A stretch of 64,000 bases of DNA, from NCBI RefSeq assembly GCF_013410355.1, contig NZ_JACCFI010000001.1, positions 3,840,135 through 3,904,134 on the forward strand. The letters are read 5' to 3'. The number at the start of each line of letters is the position of its first letter. The stretch's first letter is position 1. The notes beneath the pieces are model-generated. The model did not search any database. It was not told the origin of the DNA and saw only the letters and a list, made by a program, of their open reading frames with translations. The position numbers and the translations under genes were made by a program. Source of the DNA: Agromyces hippuratus. Its GTDB lineage: Bacteria > Actinomycetota > Actinomycetes > Actinomycetales > Microbacteriaceae. This document shows positions 27,241 through 35,881 of the stretch, in pieces.

Positions 27241-27280
27241 AGGACAGTCGACCCAGTTCTAGGTCAGTTGACCCAGTTCG
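27241..27280. repeat. Two tandem 20-bp repeats in the divergent gabD2 / transporter promoter
   Basis: AGGACAGTCGACCCAGTTCT and AGGTCAGTTGACCCAGTTCG are adjacent and differ at three positions. The left copy overlaps the gabD2 -10 region and both lie upstream of the transporter's -10 (TACACT, 27307-27312). This arrangement suggests a binding site for a shared regulator. Confidence 0.7.
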
Positions 27281-27318
27281 CGGTCGGATGGCTGCCGCGG
27301 GGTGAGTACACTGCCTCC

Positions 27319-28695
27319 ATGACCGCATCGGTGCGAACCCTGTCCCGCGGTGTCGTGGCCCGCTATGCGATCGGATCCATCGGCACCGGCGGCTTCGCCA
27401 CGCTGCCCGGCCTCGTGCTCGTGTACTACCTGACCGACACCCTCGGCGTGACCGCGCTCGTCGCGGGTCTCGTCGTCACCGCGGCCAAGGTGTGGGACGT
27501 CGTGATCGATCCGTGGATCGGCGAACGCAGCGACCGCGCACTCGCACGCACCGGCACGCGCCGCACCTGGATGATCGTGGGCGCCATCGCGCTGCCCGTC
27601 GGGTTCATCCTCACGTTCGCGGTGCCGACGGGGCTCGAGCCCGGGGCATCCGGCATCTGGGTGTTCCTGGCGTTCCTTGCCACGGCGACGGCCTTCAGCC
27701 TCTTCCAGGTGCCCTACATCGCGCTGCCGGCAGAGCTCACGGCAGATTACGACGCGCGCACGCGACTCCTCACCTGGCGCGTCGTGGTGCTCACGGTCGC
27801 GATCCTGCTGTTCGGTGCCGGTGGTCCCGAGGTGCGCGCGATGTTCGCCGACGAGCACACGGGATACCTGGTGATGGCGATCGTCGCGGGTGTCGTGATC
27901 GGTGCGGGCATGCTCGTCGCCACCACGACGGCGGCGAAGGGCAGCGCATCGACGGATGCCGCGCCGCGCCGCGACATCCGTGCCGGCTACGCCGAGGGCT
28001 TCGCCGCGTTGAAGCGCAGTGCGGCGTTCCGCGCCCTGCTCGCCGCCTTCGTGCTGCAGGGCCTCGCAACGGGCCTCATGCTCGCCGGGGCGCAGTTCGT
28101 CGCGACCTGGGTGCTTCGCGACGAGCGTGCGGTGACGTTCCTCTTCGTGGCGCTCATCGGCCCGGCCGTGCTCTTCGCGCCGGTCTGGCAGGCCGTCGCC
28201 CGCCGCGTCGGCAAGGAGCGCGGGTTCGCCCTCGCGAGCACCCTCTTCGGCATCGCGGCGCTCAGCCTCGTCGGCATGATCTGGGCGCCGGGTGCGTGGG
28301 TGTACGTGCCCGTCGCACTCGCGGGCGCCGGCTACGCGGGCATGCAGTCGCTGCCGATGGCCATGCTGCCCGACGTGATCTCGCACGACGCCCGCACCCA
28401 CGGCATCGGCCGCGCCGGCAGCTTCGGCGGCGTCTGGACCGCGGGGGAGACCGCGGGCATGGCGCTCGGCGCCACGGTGCTCACGATCGTGCTCGCCCTC
28501 ACCGGGTACGTGGAGTCGATCGGTTCCGAGACGGTGACCCAGTCGCCGGCCGCGGTCGCGGGCATCGCGATCAGTTTCAGCGCGATCCCCGCGCTGCTCG
28601 TGGCAGCGAGCCTCGTGGCGCTGCGCAAGTACCCCCTCCGGCGCAGCGACATCGAGGCCGATGCCGCCGCCACGACCGCAGAGACGGTGGCATGA
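27319..28695 (+). CDS. MFS transporter, GPH (glycoside-pentoside-hexuronide):cation symporter family
   Basis: The 458-residue protein has about twelve membrane segments. GPH-family features include KVWDVVIDPWIGERSDR after helix 2 and RRTWMIVGAIALP, with the FQVPYIALPAELTADYDARTR segment in the first half. GPH proteins import sugars or related solutes with H+ or Na+. The ATG at 27319 follows TACACT (27307-27312) by 6 nt, so the message is probably leaderless; the frame is open upstream to a TTG at 27268. The decarboxylase gene overlaps its stop by 4 bp, so the pair is translationally coupled. This suggests the transporter moves the decarboxylase or lyase substrate, or its product. Confidence 0.85.
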   Translation: MTASVRTLSRGVVARYAIGSIGTGGFATLPGLVLVYYLTDTLGVTALVAGLVVTAAKVWDVVIDPWIGERSDRALARTGTRRTWMIVGAIALPVGFILTFAVPTGLEPGASGIWVFLAFLATATAFSLFQVPYIALPAELTADYDARTRLLTWRVVVLTVAILLFGAGGPEVRAMFADEHTGYLVMAIVAGVVIGAGMLVATTTAAKGSASTDAAPRRDIRAGYAEGFAALKRSAAFRALLAAFVLQGLATGLMLAGAQFVATWVLRDERAVTFLFVALIGPAVLFAPVWQAVARRVGKERGFALASTLFGIAALSLVGMIWAPGAWVYVPVALAGAGYAGMQSLPMAMLPDVISHDARTHGIGRAGSFGGVWTAGETAGMALGATVLTIVLALTGYVESIGSETVTQSPAAVAGIAISFSAIPALLVAASLVALRKYPLRRSDIEADAAATTAETVA

Positions 28696-30248
28696 TGACC
28701 GACTTCCGCCGCGAGGCATCCGAGATCCTCGCCGAACTCGAGGCGATGCGCGCACTCGACGCCCCGACCCACGGCGGCCGGGTGCTCTCGTACGTCTACG
28801 ACTCCGGACTCGCAGAGCTCGACGAGCTCGCAGCCGGGGCAGCCCGCCTCGTGCAGCCCGTGAACGGCCTCGACCCGACGACGTTCACCTCGGTCGCTGC
28901 GATGGAGGCCGGCGTCGTCGGCTTCGCCCGGCGCGTGCTCGGTGGCGCCGGCGACGACGAGATCGTCGGCTCGGTCACCTCGGGCGGCACCGAGAGCTGC
29001 CTGCTCGCGGTGAAGTCCGCGCGCGACCTGTGGCGGTCGGTGCGTGCCGGCAGCCCGCGCGTGCCGCGCATCGTGGCCCCGGTCACCGTGCACGCCGCGT
29101 TCCACAAGGCCGCCGAGTACTTCGGGCTCGAGCTCGACCTCGTGCCCGTCGACCCGGTCACGGGCGTCGTGTCGGTCTCGGCGATCGAGGAACGCCTCGG
29201 CGACGACGTCGCGCTCGTGGTCGTGAGTGCGCCGTCGTACCCGTTCGCGGCGCTCGACCCGATCGCGGATGTCGCGGCGGTCACCGGCCCGCGCGGCATC
29301 GCGCTGCACGTCGACGCCTGCATCGGCGGCTTCGCGCTCGCCTTCTGGCCCGACGAGCTGCCGGCGTGGAACCTCTCGATTCCCGGCGTCACGAGCCTCT
29401 CGGCCGACCTGCACAAGTACGGGTACGCGCCGAAGGGCGTCTCGGTGCTGCTCACGCGTGGTCGTGACCGACAGCGGTTCCAGTACTTCGCCACGACCGC
29501 CTGGCCTGGTTACCCGGTCGTGAACCCCACCCTCACGGGCTCGAAGCCCGCAGGGCCGCTCGCCGCAGCCTGGGCGATCATCGAGGCGCTCGGCGAACAC
29601 GGATTCTCCGAGCTCACCGCTCAGGCCGCTCGCGCCACCGCGGCGCTCCGCGAGGTCGTCGCGGGCATCGAGGGGCTGAAGATCGTCGGCACGCCGACCG
29701 GCCCGCTCTTCGCGGTCGCCACCGACGAGTCGGTCGCGGTCGATCGCCGCGTCGACCCGCACCACTGGGCGGATGCCGCGCGCTCGGCCGGCTGGCACCT
29801 GCAACTGCAGCCCGCGCTCACCCAGGCCGACGGCACCCGCCTGCCTCACACGACCCACCTCACGGTGACGCCGGTGACCGAGGCCGTGGTCGGCGAGCTG
29901 TCGACGGCGCTCGTCGCCGCGGCCGATGCCGTGCGCGGCGTGCCGCCCGTCGATGGGCAGATGCTGGTCGCCGGGCTCGCCGAGACGCTGCCCGGCGGTC
30001 TCGACGCGCTGGCCGGGGCATCCGCCGGTCTCGACTCGGAGGGGGCTGCGGGGCTGCTGCGCGCATTCGGGCTGCTGGGCGGTGCTGCGCCCCATGACGA
30101 CGCCGCAGGGGCGGATGGAGCGCTGCCCGACCGGCTCGCGCCGGTGCTCGCGCTCGTGGGTGCGCTGCCGCCGCAGCTCACCGAGCGGTTGCTCGTCGAG
30201 TTGCTCGCGCGGGTCGTGGAGCCGCCGTCGACGCCTGATCGCGGCTGA
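28692..30248 (+). CDS. PLP-dependent decarboxylase / sphingosine-1-phosphate-lyase-like enzyme
   Basis: The 518-residue protein is a fold-type I group II PLP enzyme. It contains GSVTSGGTESCLLA (phosphate binding), VDACIGGFALAFWP (Asp binding the pyridine N) and the Schiff-base Lys in SADLHKYGYAPKG. The order and spacing match sphingosine-1-phosphate lyase and related aminoacid decarboxylases. A C-terminal extension of about 100 Ala/Leu-rich residues follows the catalytic part. The start (ATG 28692 or 28695) overlaps the transporter stop. The bacterial substrate is not known; a phosphorylated long-chain base or an amino acid are both possible. With gabD2 divergent, a GABA/glutamate-type pathway is conceivable but unproven. 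Confidence 0.82.
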   Translation: MMTDFRREASEILAELEAMRALDAPTHGGRVLSYVYDSGLAELDELAAGAARLVQPVNGLDPTTFTSVAAMEAGVVGFARRVLGGAGDDEIVGSVTSGGTESCLLAVKSARDLWRSVRAGSPRVPRIVAPVTVHAAFHKAAEYFGLELDLVPVDPVTGVVSVSAIEERLGDDVALVVVSAPSYPFAALDPIADVAAVTGPRGIALHVDACIGGFALAFWPDELPAWNLSIPGVTSLSADLHKYGYAPKGVSVLLTRGRDRQRFQYFATTAWPGYPVVNPTLTGSKPAGPLAAAWAIIEALGEHGFSELTAQAARATAALREVVAGIEGLKIVGTPTGPLFAVATDESVAVDRRVDPHHWADAARSAGWHLQLQPALTQADGTRLPHTTHLTVTPVTEAVVGELSTALVAAADAVRGVPPVDGQMLVAGLAETLPGGLDALAGASAGLDSEGAAGLLRAFGLLGGAAPHDDAAGADGALPDRLAPVLALVGALPPQLTERLLVELLARVVEPPSTPDRG

Positions 30249-30250
30249 CG

Positions 30251-30628
30251 TCAGAGATCGAGGATGAACGCCCGCTCACCGGTCAGCGGGCGGAGCCGGT
30301 CGTCGATCGGGAACGGCACCTCGTACTCGACCACAGGTGCGTCGATGGCCCCGAAGTCGTCCTTCTTCAGCGTGAGCACCGCTGACGAGACCTCGGTGAT
30401 GCGTACGCGAAGCCAGCTGCCGTCGTCGAGTCGCAGCTCGTACAGGTCGGCGAGGTAGCCGATACCCGTCGCCTCGAGCGTCTCCTCGGCGCGCAGCCAG
30501 TCGAGCGAGTCGGTCAGTGGGCGACCGAGCAGGTCGATGACGACGAAGCCCTCACCCTCGGGGCGCATCCACCCGAGCAGTTCACCGTCGCCGCGACGAT
30601 GCGCGATCCAGTCAGCAGGTACCGTCAT
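30251..30628 (-). CDS. Conserved hypothetical protein
   Basis: The 125-residue protein starts MTVPADWIAHRRGDGELLGW and has no signal peptide, membrane segment or cysteine. It is rich in beta-type segments and acidic residues. I do not recognise the family. On the minus strand TAGCCT (30641-30636) ends 7 nt before the ATG, which supports both the start and a leaderless message. It ends 2 bp from the stop of the convergent decarboxylase gene, so no room exists for a separate terminator. Confidence 0.75.
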   Translation of the reverse strand: MTVPADWIAHRRGDGELLGWMRPEGEGFVVIDLLGRPLTDSLDWLRAEETLEATGIGYLADLYELRLDDGSWLRVRITEVSSAVLTLKKDDFGAIDAPVVEYEVPFPIDDRLRPLTGERAFILDL

Positions 30629-30693
30629 GCCTTCGAGGCTACCGAAGGCGGCGGTCGCGAAGGGTCGTGCACGAGGCCGCTTCGCGTCGTGAC

Positions 30694-30981
30694 TCAGGTC
30701 GTGGGGATCCGGCCGGCCGGGTCGACCGTGATCACGACGGTCTGCACCTTGCGGTTGAGTGCACGGTAGACCACGTAGATCAGCCAGAGGCCGCCGGTGA
30801 GCAGCACGAGGATCAGGTTCCAGAACCAGCCGATGCGCTTGTTCTTCGAGACCACGGCCTGGCCTGCGGCGACGGACTGCACCGTCCAGCCGCGCTGCGC
30901 GTACTTCGCCACCTCGGCGTTGAGCAGTTGTGCGCGCGACTCGTCGGAGAGCGCCGCGGGTGCCGGGTTCGGTGTGGTCAT
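30694..30981 (-). CDS. Small membrane protein of unknown function
   Basis: The 95-residue protein has a soluble N-terminal half (AKYAQRGWTVQSVAAGQAVVSK) and one or two membrane segments (IGWFWNLILVLLTGGLWLIYVVY), then a short tail ending DPAGRIPTT. Similar small proteins are common in actinobacteria and are unstudied. The ATG follows TAGAAT (30993-30988, minus strand) by 6 nt: leaderless. Confidence 0.75.
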   Translation of the reverse strand: MTTPNPAPAALSDESRAQLLNAEVAKYAQRGWTVQSVAAGQAVVSKNKRIGWFWNLILVLLTGGLWLIYVVYRALNRKVQTVVITVDPAGRIPTT

Positions 30982-31039
30982 GCCCGGATTCTATCGAGCG
31001 TCGACCCGGGTGCACCTGTGCAGCACCTGCGGACCGCCG

Positions 31040-31963
31040 TCACTCCAGCCCGCAGCGCTCGCCGTAGTACGCGTAGAGCTCGGCCTTCAGCGCGTCGTCC
31101 GACGATCGGTCGAGCCTGCCCTCGCGTCCATCGCTCGTGCGGATCTCGAATGGCAGGATCGTGCCGCGCTTGTCGTCGGCGATCGCGTGCGCGTCGCAGC
31201 GGGCCGGACGCACCGGCAGCGTGATCGTCACGGGGTCGCCGCCGACGGCCACCTCGGTGTCGAGCGGCCAGTCGACGCCGCCCTCGGCGTTCAACAGGGT
31301 CGTGCCGTACACGCGGTCGATCACGAACGAGCCGGCGGCGTCACCGGCAGCGGATGCCGCGGGCACGACCTCGACGTCGATGAACGCGCGCCGTTGGGTG
31401 CCGCTGCCGGTCGAGCGCAGGTGCTCGGGCATCGTGATGGCGGCGACCTGCTCGACCGATTCCGCGAGGCACTCCGAGTTCGCCACCCGGGCGAGGGTGC
31501 CGTGCGGGTCGTCGGCCGTGAGTTCGCCGGTGGACGCCCCTGCTCGGGTCTCGACGTCGAGCAGGATCGTCGCCTCGGGCACCGACGACTCGGTGTCGCT
31601 GTCGTCGTCGGTGTCGGTGTCGCAGACGCTCGCCGACAGCGGCAGGCGGATCTGCAGGGCGTCGCCCGGCGCGATCTCGAACGATTCGCCCCGCACCATG
31701 CCGGGTGCGAGGGACGGCGAGAGGACCTCGAGCCGTTCGACGGTGACGGGGGCGTCTCCGTCGTTCTCGATGCGCACCACGAGCCGGTGCGCCTCGATGT
31801 CGAGGCGGCCCTGCTGCACGCGGGCGAAGAGGCCCTCGGGCAGCTCGGCGGCGGGAATCCGGGCCAGCGGAGCGCAGGCGGCGAGCCCGAGCGTGGTCGC
31901 GGTGATCGCGACGAGGGCGGCGAGGGGCATCGCGTGCCGGCGGGTCAGGCGGGCGCGCGACAT
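31040..31963 (-). CDS. Putative lipoprotein of unknown function
   Basis: The 307-residue protein has a lipoprotein signal (MSRARLTRRHAMPLAALVAI... LGLAAC, lipidated Cys near residue 30). The mature part looks like two immunoglobulin-like beta domains (EAHRLVVRIENDGDAPVTV; FVIDRVYGTTLLNAEGG) with an acidic linker (DTDTDDDSDTES). It starts 4 bp after the mrp stop behind GGTGAGCGG, so it is the last gene of the mgtE-like/DUF1003/mrp operon. Function unknown; an extracytoplasmic binding or assembly role is possible. Confidence 0.82.
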   Translation of the reverse strand: MSRARLTRRHAMPLAALVAITATTLGLAACAPLARIPAAELPEGLFARVQQGRLDIEAHRLVVRIENDGDAPVTVERLEVLSPSLAPGMVRGESFEIAPGDALQIRLPLSASVCDTDTDDDSDTESSVPEATILLDVETRAGASTGELTADDPHGTLARVANSECLAESVEQVAAITMPEHLRSTGSGTQRRAFIDVEVVPAASAAGDAAGSFVIDRVYGTTLLNAEGGVDWPLDTEVAVGGDPVTITLPVRPARCDAHAIADDKRGTILPFEIRTSDGREGRLDRSSDDALKAELYAYYGERCGLE

Positions 31964-31967
31964 CCGC

Positions 31968-33170
31968 TCACCGGACCGTGACGTCGAGTCGTCGGCCTGC
32001 CAGCGATCGGGGCACGGCGGCGAGCTGTGCGGCGACCTGCTCGATCGCGCGGGCGGCGGGGTCGTCGGGTTCGGCGAGCACGACCGGCATGCCGTCGTCG
32101 CCGCCACGGCGGAGCGCCACGCTGAGCGGCACGCTCGCGAGCAGCGGCACCGGCGCGGGCTGACCAGCCGAGAGGCGCTCGGCGACGATCGCGCCGCCAC
32201 CCGCGCCGAAGAGGTCGAAGATCTCTCCGCCGGGCTGTGCGAAGCCGGCCATGTTCTCGACGACGCCCACGATCTTCTGCCCGGTCTGACGCGCGACGAC
32301 GCCCGAGCGCTCGGCGACATCGGCCGCCGCAGGCTGCGGAGTTGTCACGACGACGACCTCGGCGTTCGGCAGCAGTTGCCCCAGCGAGATCGCGACGTCG
32401 CCCGTGCCCGGCGGCAGGTCGACGAGCAGCACGTCGAGGTCGCCGAAGTACACGTCCGTGAGGAACTGCGAGAGCGTGCGGTGCAGCATCGGCCCGCGCC
32501 AGGCGACAGCGACGGATGACGCGCGCCCGCCCGCTTCGGATGGTTCGACGAACATGCCGATGGAGATGACCTTCACGCCGTGCGCGACGGGAGGCAGGAT
32601 CATCTCGTCGACCCGCGTGGGCCGGGCGGCGAGCCCCGACTCGTCGACGAGCCCCAGCAGGCCGGGAATCGAGAAGCCGTGCACGTCGGCGTCGACGAGC
32701 CCGACCGTGAGGCCGCGGGCGGCGAGCGCCACCGCGAGGTTCGCGGTGATCGTCGACTTGCCGACGCCGCCCTTGCCGCTCGTGACCGCGATCACGCGGG
32801 TGAGGCTGCCGGGTCCGAACGGGTTGCCGCGGGCCGCCTTGCCCCCGCGGAGGCGCTCCGTGAGTGCGGCGCGCTGCTCGGGCGTCATGACCGAGAGCAC
32901 GACCTCGGCGTTGCCGTCGCCGACGACCGTCTCGGCCGCCTGCCGCACGTCGCGTTCGATGCGGTCGGAGGCGGGGCATCCGACGATCGTCAGGCGGATG
33001 CCGACCTCGACACTGCCGTCATCGCGCACGACGACGCGATCGACCATGTCGAGTTCGGTGACGGGCTTGCGGATCTCGGGGTCGATGACGCCCGTGAGCG
33101 CCGCACGAACGGCCGTCTCGATCGTGGCAGGGTCGGCCGCGGCGGGCCTGGTGGGGTCAGCGGCCGGCAT
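31968..33170 (-). CDS. mrp: Mrp/ApbC-family iron-sulfur cluster carrier ATPase
   Basis: Mrp/ApbC proteins are P-loop ATPases that deliver Fe-S clusters. The protein has an N-terminal DUF59 domain (~residues 10-90, with VIDPEIRKPVTELDMV and VGCPASDRI) and a MinD-like domain with deviant Walker A SGKGGVGKST and VDADVHGFSIPGLLG. The region that carries the cluster-binding CxxC in many Mrp proteins reads NMAGFAQPGGEIFDLFG, with no Cys. I recall the same loss in mycobacterial Mrp. The ATG at 33170 has GAGGAGG 9 nt upstream; the ATG at 33179 abuts that sequence and is less likely. It overlaps the end of the DUF1003 gene, so the two are coupled. Confidence 0.9.
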   Translation of the reverse strand: MPAADPTRPAAADPATIETAVRAALTGVIDPEIRKPVTELDMVDRVVVRDDGSVEVGIRLTIVGCPASDRIERDVRQAAETVVGDGNAEVVLSVMTPEQRAALTERLRGGKAARGNPFGPGSLTRVIAVTSGKGGVGKSTITANLAVALAARGLTVGLVDADVHGFSIPGLLGLVDESGLAARPTRVDEMILPPVAHGVKVISIGMFVEPSEAGGRASSVAVAWRGPMLHRTLSQFLTDVYFGDLDVLLVDLPPGTGDVAISLGQLLPNAEVVVVTTPQPAAADVAERSGVVARQTGQKIVGVVENMAGFAQPGGEIFDLFGAGGGAIVAERLSAGQPAPVPLLASVPLSVALRRGGDDGMPVVLAEPDDPAARAIEQVAAQLAAVPRSLAGRRLDVTVR

Positions 33171-33678
33171 GCTCCGCATCCTCCTCGTCGCGTCGGTCGA
33201 GCTCTTCGATGATCGAGCGCAGCTCTGCGCGGATGAACTCGCGCGACGCCAGGTCTTTCATGGCCAGGCGCAGCGCCACGACCTCGCGGGCGAGGTACTC
33301 GGTGTCGGCGAGGTTGCGCTCGGCGCGCTGCCGATCCTGCTCGATCTGCACGCGGTCGCGGTCGTCCTGGCGGTTCTGCGCGAGCAGGATCAGCGGTGCG
33401 GCGTACGAGGCCTGCAGCGAGAGCACGAGCGTGAGCGCGGTGAACCCGATCGCGATCGAGTCGAAACGCCACTCCTCGGGTGCGAAGGTGTTCCACACCA
33501 TCCAGCCGATCGCGAACACCGACAGGCCGAGCAGGAAGCCGGGCGTGCCCATGCCCCGCGCCACCCACTCGGTGAAGCGGCCGAAACGGTCGCTGTCGCC
33601 CGAGCCGCGGAAGGACGGGGCGCGGCGGGTGCCCTTCGGGGTGTCGAATCGCCGCTCATCGGCGTCAGCGCGTGCCAT
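33157..33678 (-). CDS. DUF1003 membrane protein
   Basis: The 173-residue protein has two hydrophobic segments (GFLLGLSVFAIGWMVWNTF and SIAIGFTALTLVLSLQASYAAPLILLAQNRQ) and a charged C-terminal coiled-coil-like tail. The pattern fits DUF1003, whose role is unknown. It overlaps the MgtE_N-CBS gene by 14 bp at its start and mrp by 14 bp at its end, so the three are a tightly coupled operon. The same order occurs in mycobacteria (Rv1232c-Rv1231c-...-Rv1229c, from memory). Confidence 0.88.
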   Translation of the reverse strand: MARADADERRFDTPKGTRRAPSFRGSGDSDRFGRFTEWVARGMGTPGFLLGLSVFAIGWMVWNTFAPEEWRFDSIAIGFTALTLVLSLQASYAAPLILLAQNRQDDRDRVQIEQDRQRAERNLADTEYLAREVVALRLAMKDLASREFIRAELRSIIEELDRRDEEDAEHAGR

Positions 33679-34993
33679 CTCCTGCCCTCCTTCCGTGCGA
33701 GATGGGGATGCTCCCCGTCGTCAGCTGGGCTCGCGCGGCTGCGCGGCGCCCGACCTCGGCATCTTCGGGATGACTTCGCCAGTCATCGGGCAGGAGGTAG
33801 TCGAGCACGTCGTCAATCGTCACCACCCCGACGAGTCGATGCTTCTCGTCGACGACCGGCACCGACACGAGGTCGTAACTCGCGAGGATGCGGCTCACCT
33901 CGGCGGCCGACGTGTCGGCGCGCACGGGTTCGAGGCCCTGGTCGATGAGGGTGCCGAGCCGTTCGTGCGGGGGATAGCGGAGCATCCGCTGGAAGTGCAC
34001 GATGCCGAGGAATCGCCCGGTCGGCGGCTCGTACGGCGGCAGTGTCACGCAGACCGCGGCCCCGAGGGCGGGCGGCAGGTCGTGACGGCGGATGAGCGCG
34101 AGGCCCTCGGCGACGGTCGCGTCGGCAGAGACGATGATCGGCTCGGGGGTCATGAGACCACCGGCGGTGTCGGGGCCGTAGGAGAGCAGGAAGCGCACGT
34201 CGTCGGCCTCTTCGGGCTCCATGAGCTCGAGCAGGTGCTCGCCGCGCTCTTCGGGGAGCTGCGCGATGAGGTCGGCGGCGTCGTCGGGCTGCATGTGGTC
34301 GAGCACGTCGGCGGCGCGGTCGTCGCCGAGGCCCGCGAGGATCACGACCTGGTCGGACTCGGGCATCTCTTCGAGCACGTCGGCGAGACGGTCGTCGGAG
34401 AGCTCTTCGGCGACCTCCTGACGGCGCTGCGCGGGCAGGTCGAGGAGCGTGTTCGCGAGGTCGGCCGGCTTCAGCTCGGAGTACGACGCGATGAGGTGCT
34501 CGGCGGACTGCGCCTCACCGGGCGGGTTCACCTCGCGCACCTCGCGCCAGGTGACGTAGGCCGACTGGCCCTTCGAGAACGGGGAAGCGCCCTTCGGCCG
34601 GCGCACGAAGAGCTGATCGACCTGCCATTCGCCGGGCTCGAGCTCCTCGATCGCGACATCCTCGATCGTGGCGTCGCCCGAACCGTCGGTGAAGGCCACC
34701 TTGCGCCCGAGCATCTCGGCGATCACGCGCACCTCGCCGCCGCGCTGCTCGAAGCGGCGCAGGTTGATGAGGCCCGTCGTGATGATCTGACCGCCGCCGA
34801 TCGAGGTCACCCGGCCGATGGAGAGGAACACGCGGCGCTTGCCGGGGATCTCGACGATCAGGCCGACGACGCGCGGAGGGTCGTTCTTGCGGTACACGAC
34901 GAGGACGTCGCGCACCTTGCCGACCCGATCACCGGCGGGGTCGAAGACGGCGCACCCGGCGAGTCGGGCGACGAAGACTCTCGTGGCGCTCAC
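33665..34993 (-). CDS. MgtE N-domain / CBS-domain protein without a channel domain
   Basis: The 442-residue protein has a PRC-barrel-like N-terminus (GCAVFDPAGDRVGKVRDVLVVY), then an MgtE_N superhelix (ASYSELKPADLANTLLDLP ... MQPDDAADLIAQLP) and a pair of CBS domains (MTPEPIIVSADATVAEGL; LVGVVTIDDVLDYLLPDDW). These are the cytosolic Mg2+-sensing parts of MgtE magnesium channels, but the five-helix pore is absent. It may sense Mg2+ or nucleotides and act on a partner such as the DUF1003 membrane protein encoded next. TAAGTT (35005-35000, minus strand) ends 6 nt before the GTG start, suggesting that this leaderless start heads the operon. Confidence 0.87.
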   Translation of the reverse strand: MSATRVFVARLAGCAVFDPAGDRVGKVRDVLVVYRKNDPPRVVGLIVEIPGKRRVFLSIGRVTSIGGGQIITTGLINLRRFEQRGGEVRVIAEMLGRKVAFTDGSGDATIEDVAIEELEPGEWQVDQLFVRRPKGASPFSKGQSAYVTWREVREVNPPGEAQSAEHLIASYSELKPADLANTLLDLPAQRRQEVAEELSDDRLADVLEEMPESDQVVILAGLGDDRAADVLDHMQPDDAADLIAQLPEERGEHLLELMEPEEADDVRFLLSYGPDTAGGLMTPEPIIVSADATVAEGLALIRRHDLPPALGAAVCVTLPPYEPPTGRFLGIVHFQRMLRYPPHERLGTLIDQGLEPVRADTSAAEVSRILASYDLVSVPVVDEKHRLVGVVTIDDVLDYLLPDDWRSHPEDAEVGRRAAARAQLTTGSIPISHGRRAGDGTR

Positions 34994-35072
34994 GGTTCCA
35001 ACTTAGTCCCGGATGCCTCGAGCGCGGCCCGCTTCCCGGCCCGCGGCGCGCGCATCATGGGAGAATGGCCGG

Positions 35073-35816
35073 GTGAGCACTCAATCGCCGTTCGGCGGCC
35101 GTGTCGGCCGCGCCTACCCGATCCTGCCCAAGGGGGAGACGGTGGCGAGCTTCGAGACCTACGCCGAGGCGCAGTCCGCGGTCGACGCACTCGCCAAGGC
35201 CGAGTTCCCCGTGAAGGAGCTCGCGATCGTCGGCACCGACCTCACGAGCGTCGAGCGCATCACCGGCAAGCTCACCTGGAGCCGCGCCGCCGGCGCCGGC
35301 GCCCTGTCGGGTGCCTGGTTCGGCACCTTCCTCGGGCTGCTCTTCTTCATCTTCGCTCCGACGGGCGCCTCGCTGGGCATCCTCATCTCGGCGGTGCTCA
35401 TCGGCGCCGGGTTCGGCATGATCTTCAGCGTCGTCTCGTATTCGGTGAACCGCCGCCGCCGAGACTTCACCTCGGTCGGGCAGGTGCTCGCGACCCGGTA
35501 CGCGATCATCGCCGAGAGTGCGCACGTCGATCGCGCACGCAGCGTGCTCGGCGTCGATGCGCCGGCGCCCGAGCGGCCCGCGGCGACCCTCCCGGTCGAG
35601 AACGGCGGGCGACCGCTCAGCTACGGCGAGGCGACGGATGCCGCGAAGCGCGCCGCAGCCGAGGCGACCCGGGCCTCGCAGCCTCCCACTCGCCCCCGCT
35701 ACGGGGAGCTCGCGCCGACGGCCGACGCCGGCGATGCGGCATCCGCTGCGCCGCAGGCCGACGGCGACGACGCCGAGACGTCGACGGCCGCCGAGCCGCC
35801 CGCTTCGGAGCGCTGA
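35073..35816 (+). CDS. Membrane protein with general-stress-protein-17M-like domain
   Basis: The 247-residue protein has a soluble N-terminal domain (VASFETYAEAQSAVDALAKA, FPVKELAIVGTDL) like the general stress protein 17M fold. A membrane hairpin follows (~residues 75-125: AGAGALSGAWFGTFLGLLFFIF, LGILISAVLIGAGFGMIF), then a long Ala/Pro/Asp-rich disordered tail. It resembles mycobacterial Rv1234 in sequence style and position. GAGAAT (35061-35066) ends 6 nt before the GTG, as in two other genes of this window. It is divergent from the MgtE_N-CBS operon. Confidence 0.8.
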   Translation: MSTQSPFGGRVGRAYPILPKGETVASFETYAEAQSAVDALAKAEFPVKELAIVGTDLTSVERITGKLTWSRAAGAGALSGAWFGTFLGLLFFIFAPTGASLGILISAVLIGAGFGMIFSVVSYSVNRRRRDFTSVGQVLATRYAIIAESAHVDRARSVLGVDAPAPERPAATLPVENGGRPLSYGEATDAAKRAAAEATRASQPPTRPRYGELAPTADAGDAASAAPQADGDDAETSTAAEPPASER

Positions 35817-35881
35817 CCCTCACCGCTTGCGACCTTCCGAGGTCGAGGCGACTTCCCAGACTCGCGATATATCGTGACCGG

